Of a stretch of 64,000 bases of DNA, positions 12,381-25,108 are shown one piece after another (position 1 is the first letter of the stretch; each line of letters starts with the position of its first letter). This stretch comes from Promerops cafer (Eukaryota; Chordata; Aves; Passeriformes; Nectariniidae). The stretch is taken from positions 608,501-672,500 of the forward strand of contig VZSE01001853.1 in NCBI GenBank assembly GCA_013398275.1, written 5' to 3'. The notes below the pieces were generated by a model that was given only the letters and a program-made list of their open reading frames with translations, made no database searches and was not told the DNA's origin. Both the position numbers and the translations under genes were made by a program.

Positions 12381-15300
12381 ATATAAATAGCCACTGCAGA
12401 TTCCATAGGTCTGGAACATTCTAGAGGGTGTTTTTTAAATAATTTTTGTCAAAAACTGTAATCTTGGCAAATTTCCCAGAAGACCAAAAGAGAGACCAAA
12501 GTTTCCGATGTTAGAAACTGTTGCCACAAATAAAAGAATTGAGTGGAATGTCATTCTTTTATTTTAAATTCACCACATGTCGTCTAATACCTATGCACAA
12601 TAGGGTGCAAGTTTAATGACTTGCTTATTGTGCCCCTGTTATAATTAGATATTAGAGGACATATGGCATGGTGAAGACTTAGCAGTGAATTTTCTTGTTT
12701 TGATTGTTTTCTGCTACAGGCATAACAATACTTCAGTGGTGATATTGTTGAACAAATTAATTCACATGTTGACTTCTAGGTTTATAAACTGAAATTCCTT
12801 CCAGATTATACAAAACTCAAATATGTAACTAGTATCAACAAGTGAATGATCAATTTAAAAGGGTGTAATCACTGCAAAGGGTATAATTTTAGACACAATT
12901 GTGAATGCTGCATTTATGCTTCAAGTTACAGTCAGAGTTCAGCATTCATTGATGAAGGAGTGGCTTCTCTTTCCCTTTCAGTATCTTCTCCTTTTACATA
13001 TATACATGCTCCCCAAATGAGCCTCGCATTTTCTTCCTCAGTTCTCCCTCTCTTACTCAAGTCCCTGAGTTCTGTCACCTTTGGTATTTCTTGTCTTTAT
13101 TCAGTGAGTCTGACTGGGCAGAGGCATTTTTCATTTTTTATTACAGGAATTTGTGGTTAACCATTTTCTGGTACAGGGATGGTACAATCCTTTAAAATGA
13201 AGTATTTTTTTGTAGATATAAGCAAATTATATATGGATGAGGTATTAAAAATGAGAAAAGGAGTTTCAACATTATACACAAAATACACAAAAAAGATTGG
13301 AATAAATGAAGTCAGACTGTTCTATACATGTTCTTAAAACTGTTGTAAACGTTGTTGTAATGTAATTCTTAACTGATTCTATAAAATTTATTACTAAAGA
13401 TGGCACGTAAGCATGGTGGGGGGATTGTTTGGGTTTTTTTATGTGTCTGTTATCAGACCACACAACCAAGTGCTTTTTACTTGCGGTTCTTCTGGCAAGA
13501 TAAATTTTCTATGTGTTTTAGAGGACATATGGTATTTCAGTAATTCATACTGCACCAACCTCCTAAACACATTAAAACATTTCTTCTTGCATGACAAAAG
13601 CTGACATTCTGTTTCCTCAGCTGGTAATCTAGGGGACATTACCAACACACAGCAGTAGGAAACGATCAGCATGTGATATTTCAGCAGTGCACACAACAGG
13701 CACCAGTTTTGCCAAGAGTCATGTTTTTATCATGAATCTTGCAATAGTTAATTTTTTACCCGAAGTACTCAGTCTTGAACAGTGTAAATAAATTAGAATC
13801 TTAGCTTGTGTGTATTCTATGAATATGTCACTATCTTTTCCAGGGGCACTGAAAACATGTTCTTAATGCCTCTGAAGAGCTCAACATGCAAAGAGGAACG
13901 GAGAAACACTGGGGTTTTTTTATTTTTATATTATCTTGTGTTATTTACCGCAGTTTAATATCTGTGGAAGGAATGATACAAAATCTTTTTATATGGGGAT
14001 TGGCATCGTTGTGATGAATCACACTGCTGCAAATCAATATGATTTTAAAATTTTAAGAAAAGCATTAAATTACTTCAAAATTACCATAATCTACCAAAAA
14101 TATCATGGGAGAAGTCAAGGAAGAGAGAGGAAACACTGAAATCCGTAAGTACTGTCATTGCTTCTTTTGATTGAGGAGTTTCAAGAGTGGCATTAATGTT
14201 TTTACCCATCTTTTCAATTTTCCTTTTAGAGAGTGTTCTGCAAATAACTATCCTAAGGGGTACAGGAATGTTAGAAAGTTTACATTAAAAACTCTATACA
14301 AGTGTCCTGCATTTGATATTGAATTTGTCAGGTAGACATTGCAGAATTGTTAGGTCAGCACTATGTTTCTTCACTAAGAGACTATCTCATCACAGAGAAC
14401 TTCTACAAGTCCCCATTCTTAGTAGCGCTCGCAGTTGCTTGCCCCTGTCCCAGTGAGCACTGGGAGTAGATCACAGTGCAGCAAGCCTCCCAAATGAGCC
14501 ATGAAGATTGATAAAATACAATCTCAAGTAGCTGCTGGCACCTCCCTGTCAAGCTCACTAATGAGTGCTGTGTTGCTGCTCGAGTCAACTGTCACATTAT
14601 CTCCAGGCTAATAAACGGATCCAGTGACAAACAATACACAAACAAAAAGGAGCTGATAGAGGATCTTTCCTTTTTATTCCTTCTCTGCATGTCCCTAGGA
14701 CACAATCAAATTGTTGGCAGAGGTGATTTTCATGTTGAGGAAGTTTTCCATTGTTCACTGCTTTATGCATTTATTTATTTTTAGTTCTGAGCAGCAGAAG
14801 CCAGAAAAGTAAAAATATTGTGGGTCTTTGTTTAAAAGCTAAATCCAGTGAATATGCAATACTTTAGAAAGTCAACTATTTCACAAACCAATTTTCATGG
14901 TTCCCACTTTTTCCTGTTTGTAGTGATGGCTGGAAAGAGATATGCCAAATCTCAGGGTGAAAATCTTAGCTGAGGTATTCCCTGCACTAGAGAAAACAAC
15001 AGAAAGGATAATTACCTGCAAAAACTGGGTCACAGAAAAATTAATTTCTGAAGACTCATGTCAAATTTAAGGAATGGCAAAGTACCTGCATAACCTTAAT
15101 TCAGCACCTTAGTGAGGGCCATTAAAATAGTTTGAACATTAGCAATTCCCTAAGTTCTCCTCCTGATGCTACCCACCAATCAATGGACTTTGTAACATCA
15201 AATATTACAGGAAAGCAAATTTCTAAGCAGATGTTGATGTCACTTGAAAATCTTTGGAACTTAACAGTGTTAATTTTGGAAGTTACTATAGCTGAGAAAA

Positions 15301-15416
15301 CTCTATTATGTATTTCTTTCTGCATAGATGGTGCACTAAAGAAACTTATCACAAATTTATTGCTGCCTAAGTATCCAATTTCCCAAATAAACAAAAAATG
15401 AAACAAGAAAAAAAAG
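12381..15416. other. No gene; possible conserved non-coding block near 14.4-14.64 kb
   Basis: AT-rich, with short frames only. The stretch 14400-14640 has a more even base composition than its neighbours, including GCTCGAGTCAACTGTCAC and GGCTAATAAACGGATCC. It looks like conserved non-coding sequence rather than a repeat, but that is an impression from composition and motif density. Confidence 0.4.
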
Positions 15417-15486
15417 GAAGAAGAAGAAGAAGAAGAAGAAGAAGAAGAAGAAGAAGAAGAAGAAGAAGAAGAAGAAGAAGAAGAAG
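15417..15486. repeat. (GAA)n trinucleotide array
   Basis: A pure array of about 23 GAA units, 70 bp, preceded by an A-rich lead-in (15391-15416). It is all-purine on the plus strand. The minus strand gives a long poly-Phe run in one frame, which is an artefact of the repeat. Confidence 0.97.
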
Positions 15487-18400
15487 GAATAACTAATAAG
15501 CAATGTCAGAAAACACACTATTAGAGCCATGAAGGTAAAAACAAATTCTACTTCCTTGTGACCTAGACTCCAGAGGGAGTAAGATGCTTGTTTTCCAGTT
15601 GTGCAGCCATGTCCCATAAAACTGAGGGGTGTTGCAACTCAGCTACTCTGTTTAAGGCTCTGGAGGGAAGTGGCTGTTAGTGCTTGCAAGCTTTCCTTCC
15701 CCATCCTCTGTAACGTCCAGGCACAGCCTGAGTCCTGCTTTGCCCATGCCAGTGCTTTCTCTCTTTATTGCTATTAATCCCTTTTTCCTTTGTCCACCTC
15801 TGAACAGGGTCCCTCCAGCCTGCCCTTCTATAGTTCTCATTCCCTCTCTTCTTCAGTGATTCAGACCACTTCCGAAATTTGAAAATGTTGGTGCACTCGC
15901 CAAAGAACTGATGTGACCTTCCAGAAGGTTAACTTTGGGTGTTAAATACAAGTTAAAAAGACCAGCACTTCTTGTTACATGTACCAGGAGTGGTCCCACA
16001 TTCACTTAAGCACGAGAAGTAATGATGCTTATTTTAATCCAAGAAACATCAGTTTTTTTCCTATAGACATATTTAAAAGTACTGCTTTTGGGTACACATC
16101 ACATGGAATATTGAATTGTCTGAAGATGTCTTAGAATTTACACCAAGCAAGAAATAGAGGAATATTGGTTTCTTTAGTTTTCCATTGTCATGTGACACCT
16201 ATTGAAGTGATCATTTCAGGAAATTAAGTTCTGTAATTTTATTGCAATTATCATGCATGATTTTTTGGTAGAGTTTTACTCTTCTTCAAATCACTCGGAC
16301 ATCTCATGCAGCACAAAAGAAGGATTTGAACAATAAAAGAGTTCAACAAAGGCACCAAAGATGTAAAAGAATTTTTGCTACTGGCATCCCTTTATATTTA
16401 TTGCAGGCAGAAAAGGTTAATATAGAAGAATAAATAAAATTCCCTTGCCCTTGAATTCATAGCTTACCAATCTGGACAGAAACTCAAAATACAATTTAAA
16501 CTTACAAAACAGTATGTTGTGTAAGTGACACTTCATAAGCAACATTATTACCAGAGATGCTTTAATGTAGGCGTATCAGTTCATGAACACTCATGTATCT
16601 ACAAGTGGCTGCCTTCCAAATCCAGGCCCTCTTCTCTACAAAAAGCCTAGTGAATTGTATTTTAAAACTAAAGTGGAACAATGAATGGAATAATGTGATA
16701 GTTGAGTCATTTATGTAACAACATTGCAGATAATTCTATGTACTTATACTCAGTGTTAAGGGAAATCTCTTATGAAAGGGCAGAGTTTTACTGACAGTTT
16801 CTTCAGTTCTTAAGGCACACTATTCCTTTAATACTGCTTCTATTTGTGCTGTAATCACAAATATCAGAGATAAAATACCAAAAGAAAATGGTGCTGTTTA
16901 TGCTGTCGTATAATTCTTCACATTGATTACAGCAGAGACAAAATTCTTACAGTACGGATAAAGGAAAGTTATTCTACATAGTAATCAATACAATTTTGTG
17001 TTTCTTCATCCTTAAATGCTGCAAGTTCAGGCTATTTGTATAGATTACCTATAGATTTATGGACTCAAATAAATTTGTCTAAGCTTACTTGCATTTTGCC
17101 AGGGGTGTAAGTCAATGGGTAGCAGTTGCAAACCTACACCTGCAAGTTACCACTACACATCTGTTTCCAAGCTGTAATTCCTGAAAGTAAGTTTTTCTCC
17201 AACAAATTGCAGATGTCTGTGTTAGGTGCTCAATTCAGTTCAATACATGTTAGATCTCAATTCAGTTCCTGCCAGCTAGGTGAGAAAAGAGGTTGTCAGC
17301 GTGGTTCATATTTAAATATTTGCTGGAACTTTCAGCAGGATAAAACTTGGAAAATAAAAAGTCACAATTTTAGTCCCTTGAAAAACATTGTCCAAAACTG
17401 CAGTCAGACACATTTTGCAGCACAGTGGGAAACAGTAGCATTGTTCTAGAAATTATTCCAACACTTCAATTTTCAACAATTTTATGTTTCTCAAAAAGAA
17501 TACACGCAATACAGCAAATAAATAGGTATGTACCTAAATATTCGTGAACAGCAAATTAGAGCTTTGTCCATTTTCTCTCTGGAGAGCTTGTTTTTGTTTT
17601 ATAAAAAACTCCCATGAAAGCCAGGCTGCTTCTGTAAATATGATGCCACAACAAATAGTACTGTTGGCTATCTCTGCTTTGGTTTTATGTCCTGCAGAGA
17701 GTGACATCTGTGTGCAAATTAACAACAGATTTGTGTAAGCTAGCTCTGAATGCAATATTTGTGGGAAAGAAAAGAAGAAATTTCCCTATAAAATAATGAA
17801 TGTAATAATAATGCGATTTCATTTGATTTCAAAACACTCTTGTTACCTTCTCGGTGTGTACATTGTTAAAAAAACAAATGTTAATTGCTAACTTCAAGTT
17901 TTATACTTGGGTTTTTACTGTCTAAAGACAGCCCTTCTTTGACCTGCATACAATGTTTTTGGAGCTAAATGGCTGCTGCTAAGGACCTGCCTTACTCAGA
18001 AATGTTTAGGGGGAAATCTACAGTGAACTTATAATCTGGTCCACAAGATGAACATAAATTAGCAGCTGGAACTCCTTTGGTGGCTCCTAGATGGCATTCT
18101 TTGTGCTAATTTCATCCCAAAGGGAATCCAGCTCATGCACTCTTGAATTTGGTCTGGAATACCAACCACGACATGGAAAGTGGGAACAATTTGGTTACTG
18201 ATGTTAAAAGCATATTCCATATCTGAATTGAAACATTAATGCAATCACATTCACTAAGGGCAGCAAACTCAAAACCTAGTCCATTCCCAGACCCAGAAAA
18301 AGTTTCTTCAAAAAATAAGACTGTGAATGTATTCTTCCTAAAAACACTGATAATATTTGCATTTGCATTTTTAAAGGTCCTGAAAGGGTAGAAATACAAG

Positions 18401-18679
18401 CTATTTCCATGAGGGTGTCTAATCCTACTTGATATTAACATGAAATCAGCTTGTCTTAAATGTGTAAAAGGTGTGTGGAGCAGAGTCTGGGAAGTAATCC
18501 CACTCTTTTGTCCGGTTAAAGCCCTTACCATGACATCAGGGAATTTTGTTCCCTCTTCTGCTCAGTGAAAAAGTCATCATTTATTTAATGCAGAACTTCA
18601 TCTAGAGAGCCTGTGTCACCTCTACAAAACCCATCATCTCACTCAATCACGAACAACCAAAAGCTAGGAATCTTTGTTG
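15487..18679. other. No gene seen
   Basis: AT-rich sequence. Frames of up to 132 codons occur (minus strand 18133-18531), but none shows a recognisable domain, signal peptide or compositional bias of a protein. No repeat was identified. Confidence 0.5.
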
Positions 18680-19320
18680 GGGTTCAGCATTTGAAAGCTT
18701 TCAGAGGTATACAGGACTAGCAGGAGAAGCATTGGAAGGGGCAGCAGCAATTGCTGTAGTTTTGGTAGAAACCTTCACCTGTTAAAAATGAACACTGATG
18801 CAACTCCCCTTGGAGAATATGGAGAGAGGGAGGTTCAATTTATTGATTCAAACAAAACTTAAATATGGAACAAGTAAAATACAACCTGACAACAGCGAGG
18901 CAGCCAGAACCTGAGTTGGAAGCATTAGCATGTCTCTCCTACTCAAGTCTGAGGCACAAAAGTACTTCTTCAAGACTCAGAGATGGCAGAAGGCAGATGT
19001 GAGTAGGACCAGGAGAATTAAGGTTTCTGGTTGTGCTGACTAGCTTTCTCATGCTCCCTTTTTCAGCTCTCCAAACTTCAGCTGTTCCTCATTTACTGCC
19101 AGTAGCACTAGAGGTGTGTGCAGGAATGTGGTAGATAACCACCAGGCAAAGCATGGCTCCCAGATTTCATCTTTGCTAAGACCTCTGCCCCTAGATTTAT
19201 ATATTGTCCTGAGTGTAACTTGCTCACCTCTCCTGTTGTGCTTCTTAAATGTCTTCTCATTATTTTCCCCTTCATGATTAGCTGTGAAATAATAATTTAG
19301 AAGTGATTTCTTTCTTAAAA
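18680..19320 (-). mobile_element. Possible LTR remnant
   Basis: On the minus strand a TATA-like AATATATAAA (plus 19196-19205) is followed about 360 bp later by CAATAAATTGAACC (signal AATAAA at plus 18839-18844) and then by a CTCC-rich segment ending GGGGAGTTGCATC, all in the order of an avian retroviral LTR. The GC content is higher than in the surroundings. I cannot define the TG/CA ends or a target-site duplication, and the spacing from TATA to polyadenylation signal is longer than in the LTR at 10.3 kb. It could also be unique sequence that happens to carry these motifs. Confidence 0.3.
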
Positions 19321-22300
19321 CCTACCTTCCTTTTAAAATATCTAAACCTTTGAGAATTATGAATGCGCACACAGGAGCAAAGGGATGCTTATTCATGATG
19401 GCATGGTACAGCTACTAATGATACTCAAAGCACTGAAAATTACCATTTCAGATGTGTCCAGAGAAGTAAACTGGTAAACAAGTCTGCAGTTAGTGCTATG
19501 GATGGTTTGAATCAACAAGGGTGAAAAGATTTGGTTACTCTGTGTATTAGTGTTAATAGGAATAGATTATAGAGGAATATTTGTGATGTGACCTTCTGTG
19601 CACTAATTGAAATAGTATTCAGAGTCAGCAGTGGAGTAATCAAGTTAAACACTGAATCATAAATCATCATGAAAAGTGCTGTCACAACTTAGCCATTAAT
19701 GCCCTGTATTGCTGGGCAGCCTTACGAAAATATCTGCTATGCCGATCTTTAGGTTAATAGGAACAGAAATGGCATTTAAAGACTATTTGGATCAAATCTG
19801 CTCTGAGGTTGAAAGTGTTACTCTGTTAATTTACTGGTAATTTGAAGTGATGTAGTTGGGGTTAGAAGCAACACAGCTGAGCCCCACACAGCTAAACAAA
19901 GAGTAGTGGGAGTTTGTCTAATATTTATTTAATTGATATAAAATGTAACACACAACTTTAATATATCTGTAAGTGTGTACCTTCCCTTTGTCCATCAGTT
20001 AGCATTTGGTATGGAGGTCAAAATCAAAACACATAAAAGCTTATCTTTGTGATATGGTTATGTTACAAAAGCAGTTCAAGGATAGACTTCTATGTATTTT
20101 ATAAATGGATGGAAATACCTGATTTTGCTGTTATTATGAAGCTGAGGACCTTTTAACAAAGAATTTTATAAAGCAAAGTACTTTGCATTATTTTCCTAAA
20201 TGTAGAGTTCTTTTAATCTTGTATTTGCAGGAAGGAGAAATAAAGCTTAGACTCCAGAATCAGAGATAAATAGTTTCCAAAGGCTGTAAATTTCTTTAGA
20301 GTAATTTTGTGATTCAAGTTTGATCAAAATAATAAGCATAAGAAATATCACAGCTGGAATGATATATACTTTTTCTAATAAAGACCTATGTCTAAACACT
20401 GGCAAAGCTTGTGCTAATTTGATTACCTAGACAACTAGACGCATAATGTTTGGGGGGGCATCTATTTATCATTCTTTGCTTCAAATATTGTTAATTAACA
20501 TTAACATAAATTACACCAGGCATCTGGTACAAAGTAACTCATTTTAAACAATAAGCAAAGCCAGCCCTTAAAAAAAAACTTCATAGATTTCTGTTTCAAG
20601 AAAGCATCAAAAATGTACATTTATATAAATATGTGCCAAATGCTGCTATGACATACTGAAATCTGGAAGCAACAGTATTCTATACACAAATTTTTCATAC
20701 AAGATCAGCAAGTGTGGCTTTATATAAAATGTATTTGTTAATGAACAATGAAGAACGGTGGTCAACGTTTAAGTCTAATAATAAACTGTAAAATGAACCC
20801 AAGTGTTTGACTAATGGCAGTTCATTTCTATGCATTTATTTTTTGCTAGCATGTGTCTATGAAGTTCTTCACATTATCAAAATTAAAGTCTGTTCTCCAG
20901 TTTACTGTTGTAAATTAGATTAATGTTATCCCAGAAATTCCCTAAGTAAACAGACAACAATATTCAGCCATAAAGTTCTAGGAGTTTGTCTTTTTAGTGA
21001 TAAGTGATAAAAAAGGGAGTTAATATGACAGCTACAAATGAATGAAAATATACAGAGCATTTCTAAACAAATTGACTGGAAACATCTGCTAAATAAAGCC
21101 ACCATAAAATCTGAGTTGCAAGAACTGGACATTGTTTTGTGCACAGCTCAAGGAGATTTCGACAACTGATTTATTCTTAAATGTCAAATCGTATTGGAAT
21201 TTGGTGTATTTCCAACATTTGCTTGAACATTTTCATTTTTTTCAAGTTCAGATCTCAGATACAGTAAAATAACAAATAGATGTGTTATGGGAGGATGTCC
21301 CAAATGTCTGCATCTTCCTGGGCCAAGACTTGAGTCACTGCTGTGACGAGCTCTAGGAATGGCACTTGGAGGTGGAGGAGGTACCACACAGAATCTCACA
21401 TGATGTTAGACTCCTCTGAGTAAGCAACTAAATCCTACCCCTGCTCTGGTGTGATGCATTTCACACAGAAGTTTGAAACAGGTTTCCTGCAAACAGGTGT
21501 GACAGCATACTACTGGGAGGAATACATTAAATTAAAATTGGTAACAAAGTAAAAGGTATTCTTTCTACTAGCAAAGTAATGAAATTTGGGTAAGCTAGCT
21601 AAATTTGGGTTCACTAGTCAAAAATCAATCTTAAGTTGCCCAAAATTATAAGTGAAGGTCAATTATCTTGTATTCTTTCACCACATTATTATTTTCTTTG
21701 CTCTATTCTTTCAAATGTAACTTTTAACACATATTAGCATCTTTTTAAGTACCTGGCCATGTGATGTGAAAAACCGGAGTGTTTATGTTTCGCCTCATTT
21801 AATATGACATCTTCCAGAATTTGCCTCCACAAACATTTATGAAAATTTCCAGGGCATTGTCTAAAAAGCCAAACAGCTGTTCCCAATTTGGATACAATGT
21901 AAGCCTAAATAAAATTACCAGGAAGAGCTTATTGCCTCGTAGAAAATAAATTTCAAAGCACTAGCTGTATCTGAAAACCTTGATATTTTCAATATATTTT
22001 CATTTAGTAGCATGAAGTTTATTTCAATACTAAATTTTGACCACAAAAAACGAAATTAAAAGATCACTGAAATCTAGTCCTTAGGATCACACTGCCGCAG
22101 AGAAGTATTATACTTGCTCTATCCTAATAGGTCTGGTGGACAATGAGAAATCAATGTTTGGAACAATTCTGTAGGTCTGGGCAACAGAAGCTCAGCCCTT
22201 CATTCCTAAAAGTCAGCTCAGCTGGCCAGTGAAACAAAAACTGACTTATCACAACATAAACTTCGAGGAAAACTATCCTCTGTGGCCTTGACCGATCTTA

Positions 22301-22530
22301 AGGCTATACTGCAAGAGTATTTTTGTTTCAGTGTATGATCCCTTCCACCCAGAAAGTAATTTCTAGAGCCCTTACCATCTGGGTGATACTAACAATTATA
22401 CCTGATACAGTAAAACATAATTTTTTAGAACTTTAAGTAATAGGAGATTCCAAGCAATTTATTTCACTGAGTTCTGTGAGAAATTGCAATTTATTACATT
22501 TTCTGGATATGTTCATTTTCAGCAGTTATT
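19321..22530. other. No gene seen
   Basis: AT-rich with many A or T runs and short frames without recognisable content. A G7 run occurs near 20451 and an A9 run near 20570. No repeat family recognised. Confidence 0.6.
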
Positions 22531-22604
22531 GCCAAATTCAGCCTCAGTATAAAAGGGTATAATTCTATTGAAGTCAGTGGTGGTATATCAGTGCTGCATA
22601 TTCC
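22531..22604. repeat. Palindromic MITE-like remnant
   Basis: The stretch starts GCCAAATTCAGCCTCAGTAT, has ATTGAAGTCAGTGG at its centre and then runs GGTATATCAGTGCTGCATATT, a degenerate mirror of the first arm. This arrangement, GCCAAATTC at one end, an ATTGAAGTCAATGG core, and the reverse complement at the other end, is a very common ancient palindromic repeat in sauropsid genomes. The copy is heavily diverged. I do not assign a named family. Confidence 0.45.
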
Positions 22605-22759
22605 CTAGTTGGACAATGAAGCTGTAAATAACCAAATACATCAAAAATAAAAATTGATTACTCTGTTTTATAGTCTCTTAGACTGAATAAGTTTATGATT
22701 TAAAGCTGTGTCATAATAAAACCATGCTGGGAGGAAATCAGAGAGAGAATACAACATAA

Positions 22760-22825
22760 TGGGCCAAATCTACTGTTCAGCCAGAACAATTACATTAACT
22801 TCCATAGAGTTGTGCTCATTTCAGA
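22760..22825. repeat. Second MITE-like scrap
   Basis: Begins GGGCCAAATCTACTGTTCAG and continues through TTAACTTCCATAGAGTTGTG, again resembling one arm and the core of the GGGCCAAAT...ATTGACTTCAATGG type of ancient sauropsid palindromic repeat. It lies about 155 bp after the first scrap; the two may be parts of one composite insertion. The right arm is not readable. Confidence 0.35.
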
Positions 22826-23879
22826 GTTTATTTTGATTTAAAAACATGGGGGAAATATATCACTGCTTTGCCTTCTTGTTTTCCTATGAAATAGTATTCT
22901 GTATTTTCAATAGTATTGTATATGCTCTAAATTTAAACTTCATTCCTAATCAGAATTGATTAATAAAATTAGCAAGTTATAACAATAAATAATATATTTC
23001 AAGCATTTTGTGTACTTGTAACAATCAGTATATTAGAAGCTCAGACTTGCTTTAGGAGCACTTTAGAATAATGAGATGTTTCGGCCAGAGAGGAGCCATG
23101 GACAGAAAAAGCCAGTTGTGTTTCCAGCAAGATTTCAGAGGTACAAGAAGTGGAAATCTGCCATCTACTAAGAGCATTTGTCATCCCTGAGTGTCCATGG
23201 TGGCTTTTTATAGTTTGATTGAGATCTTTGATGGATATTCTTCTTAGTACTGCTCTCTTCTGAATGTGTAGCATTTTTTTAATTCATTATTGTTTTTATT
23301 GCATTTAATAATATTTATATTCTTTGTGTTTGCCTACTACTCAGTGGCCAGTACAACCTGTACAACCAGGTAGGTTCATCAGAACAAGAGCCAGTGCCTG
23401 GCTTCAAAGGCATTGAAAATTGCTCTAAATTATTCACACAGTTCTAACAGGAAATCATTCATATATATTTATGCACACACAAGTGTGTGTTCCTACATAT
23501 AAATAAAAACAAAATAAATAAAAAGTCAATGCAATATAGATTACAGCTCAGTGTTCTGCTTTGCTATAATCTTATATAAATCCAGCTTGCACAAATTTAG
23601 CAGGTGCTTTGAAATTTATATATAAAAATATAAATTGTGTATTATTATGCACACACAATTTACATTTTCACACACTATACAGTTTATCTCAGTTGATGTG
23701 GAAAAACATATAATTTCACTTAAGGTAATGATAAAGAAAAAAGGGAAAGGACATGTATGTTCATTTAAATTGTTAAGGCTGATTTTTTTGAAAGTCTGAA
23801 TTAAAAATCTACTGTAGTGACCCTGTCTTGCACACTATAATACCCTAAAACTTCTAAGTCACTCAATGATAAGAGGCTG

Positions 23880-24340
23880 ATCTAAATGCTTCTACTGCAT
23901 TAATCAAATACCAGGTCTAATTAAAAGAGCCATGCACAAAGCTTTTTCAAAATGTTGCTCAGGTATTGCAATAATTTCTGATCACCCAAGCCTGGAAGAC
24001 AAATAATTAGAGCTGCCAGAGCATTCTGATGAGTGATGTCAGCATCTCCAAGTGACCTTCCCTCCACTAATTAATTTTCATCTTAAGAAAAGAGACCCTG
24101 TTGTTGCACATTATTAATTGAGTTCACTAAAAGATGCGCCTGATTAATTTTTGTTGATAATACTTGTCATTCTATGCAGCGGCTGTAATCATTCTATTGG
24201 GTTTTATTTTTTTAAGTTGATCTAGGTCTTTTACAATGTGACTGATGCAGTATCTTTTGTACAGAATATCCTGCGTCAGGGCATAGTCTATAATGTGAGT
24301 ACACAGCTTTCATTGTTGCTGAAAGTTTAGGTCAGGTGGA
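23880..24340. promoter_or_regulatory. Candidate conserved non-coding element
   Basis: A run of homeodomain-type motifs in otherwise non-repetitive, evenly composed sequence: TCTAATTAAAAG (23917 on), ATAATTAGAG (24002 on), CTAATTAATTTTC (24067 on), ATTATTAATTGAG (24110 on) and TGATTAAT (24141-24148, the PBX-HOX consensus). A TGAGTGATGTCAGC block lies between them. Such clusters are typical of deeply conserved developmental enhancers, but AT-rich DNA gives some of these by chance, so conservation must be tested. Confidence 0.3.
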
Positions 24341-24684
24341 ACTTTGTTGTCTAGTTTACTAACTCATTTTCAGTTGAGTTGATAGAAAATTTTCCCTGCT
24401 GCCTTCTGGGACTTCCTTCAGTTTCCCAATTTAAGGGATTCTTACCCTTTCCCACGTACTCCCCATCTCTCCCCGGTTTTGCCGGCCAAAGAGCAGTGTG
24501 TGGCTGGCTCAGCAAAAATACGCAGGAAGCCACTTGGTCCAGGACAAAAGCATGGTCGGAAGGATGACAGCGAATGGAGCCAGAGTGCATGGCTCAGCCC
24601 TACCCACAGCGAATCATCCAAATGACAAATTTGGTCTATCCCAAGCAGAGTTCTCCAAAGCAATGATCACATCTGTTTTGTGAG

Positions 24685-24716
24685 GCCATGGACTTCAGTA
24701 GCCATGGACTTCAGTA
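24685..24716. repeat. 16-bp perfect tandem duplication
   Basis: The unit GCCATGGACTTCAGTA occurs twice head to tail (24685-24700, 24701-24716) with no mismatch. A recent local duplication is the simplest explanation. Confidence 0.9.
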
Positions 24717-25079
24717 CACACAAAGCCACTGTGGGATTTTGGGTATGGGGGGGAAGCGGGAGACATGTATTTCTAGGTGGACACTAATCATGATGCAACA
24801 TCAGCTTCACCTGTTAATTTAGACTAGACTGTCCCAAATAAATTAATACACTCTCCCAAAATAAGTGAATAACAAAGCTAACAATGCATAACCAGGTCTT
24901 CCATTTCCTCATCTCAATTTCACTGGCTGCTTCAAAATTTGGATCTCTCTGAAACCCATCCAGTTTATATAGTTAAGCATTTGTAAGACTAGGGAGAGGC
25001 AAACACAAGGACAACCTGCAATTAACATATTTCTGTCATTTCCTTAGGTCAGACTTCACAAGTTCATAGAGACCAGACC

Positions 25080-25108
25080 TATGGATCTCTCTATGTAAGA
25101 GATCCATA
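25080..25108. other. Perfect inverted repeat (hairpin)
   Basis: An 11-bp perfect stem, TATGGATCTCT and AGAGATCCATA, separated by a 7-base loop CTATGTA. No T run follows and the flanks do not extend the stem, so it does not look like a microRNA precursor, which would need a stem two to three times longer. Confidence 0.85.

Noticed and set aside
15357..15617. Minus-strand frame with a long poly-Phe run
   Set aside because: Produced entirely by the GAA array.
18133..18531. 132-codon minus-strand open frame
   Set aside because: No recognisable domain, no splice context and no bias typical of coding sequence; within the range expected by chance for the longest few frames.
25080..25108. Hairpin considered as microRNA precursor
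   Set aside because: An 11-bp stem is too short and the flanks do not pair.
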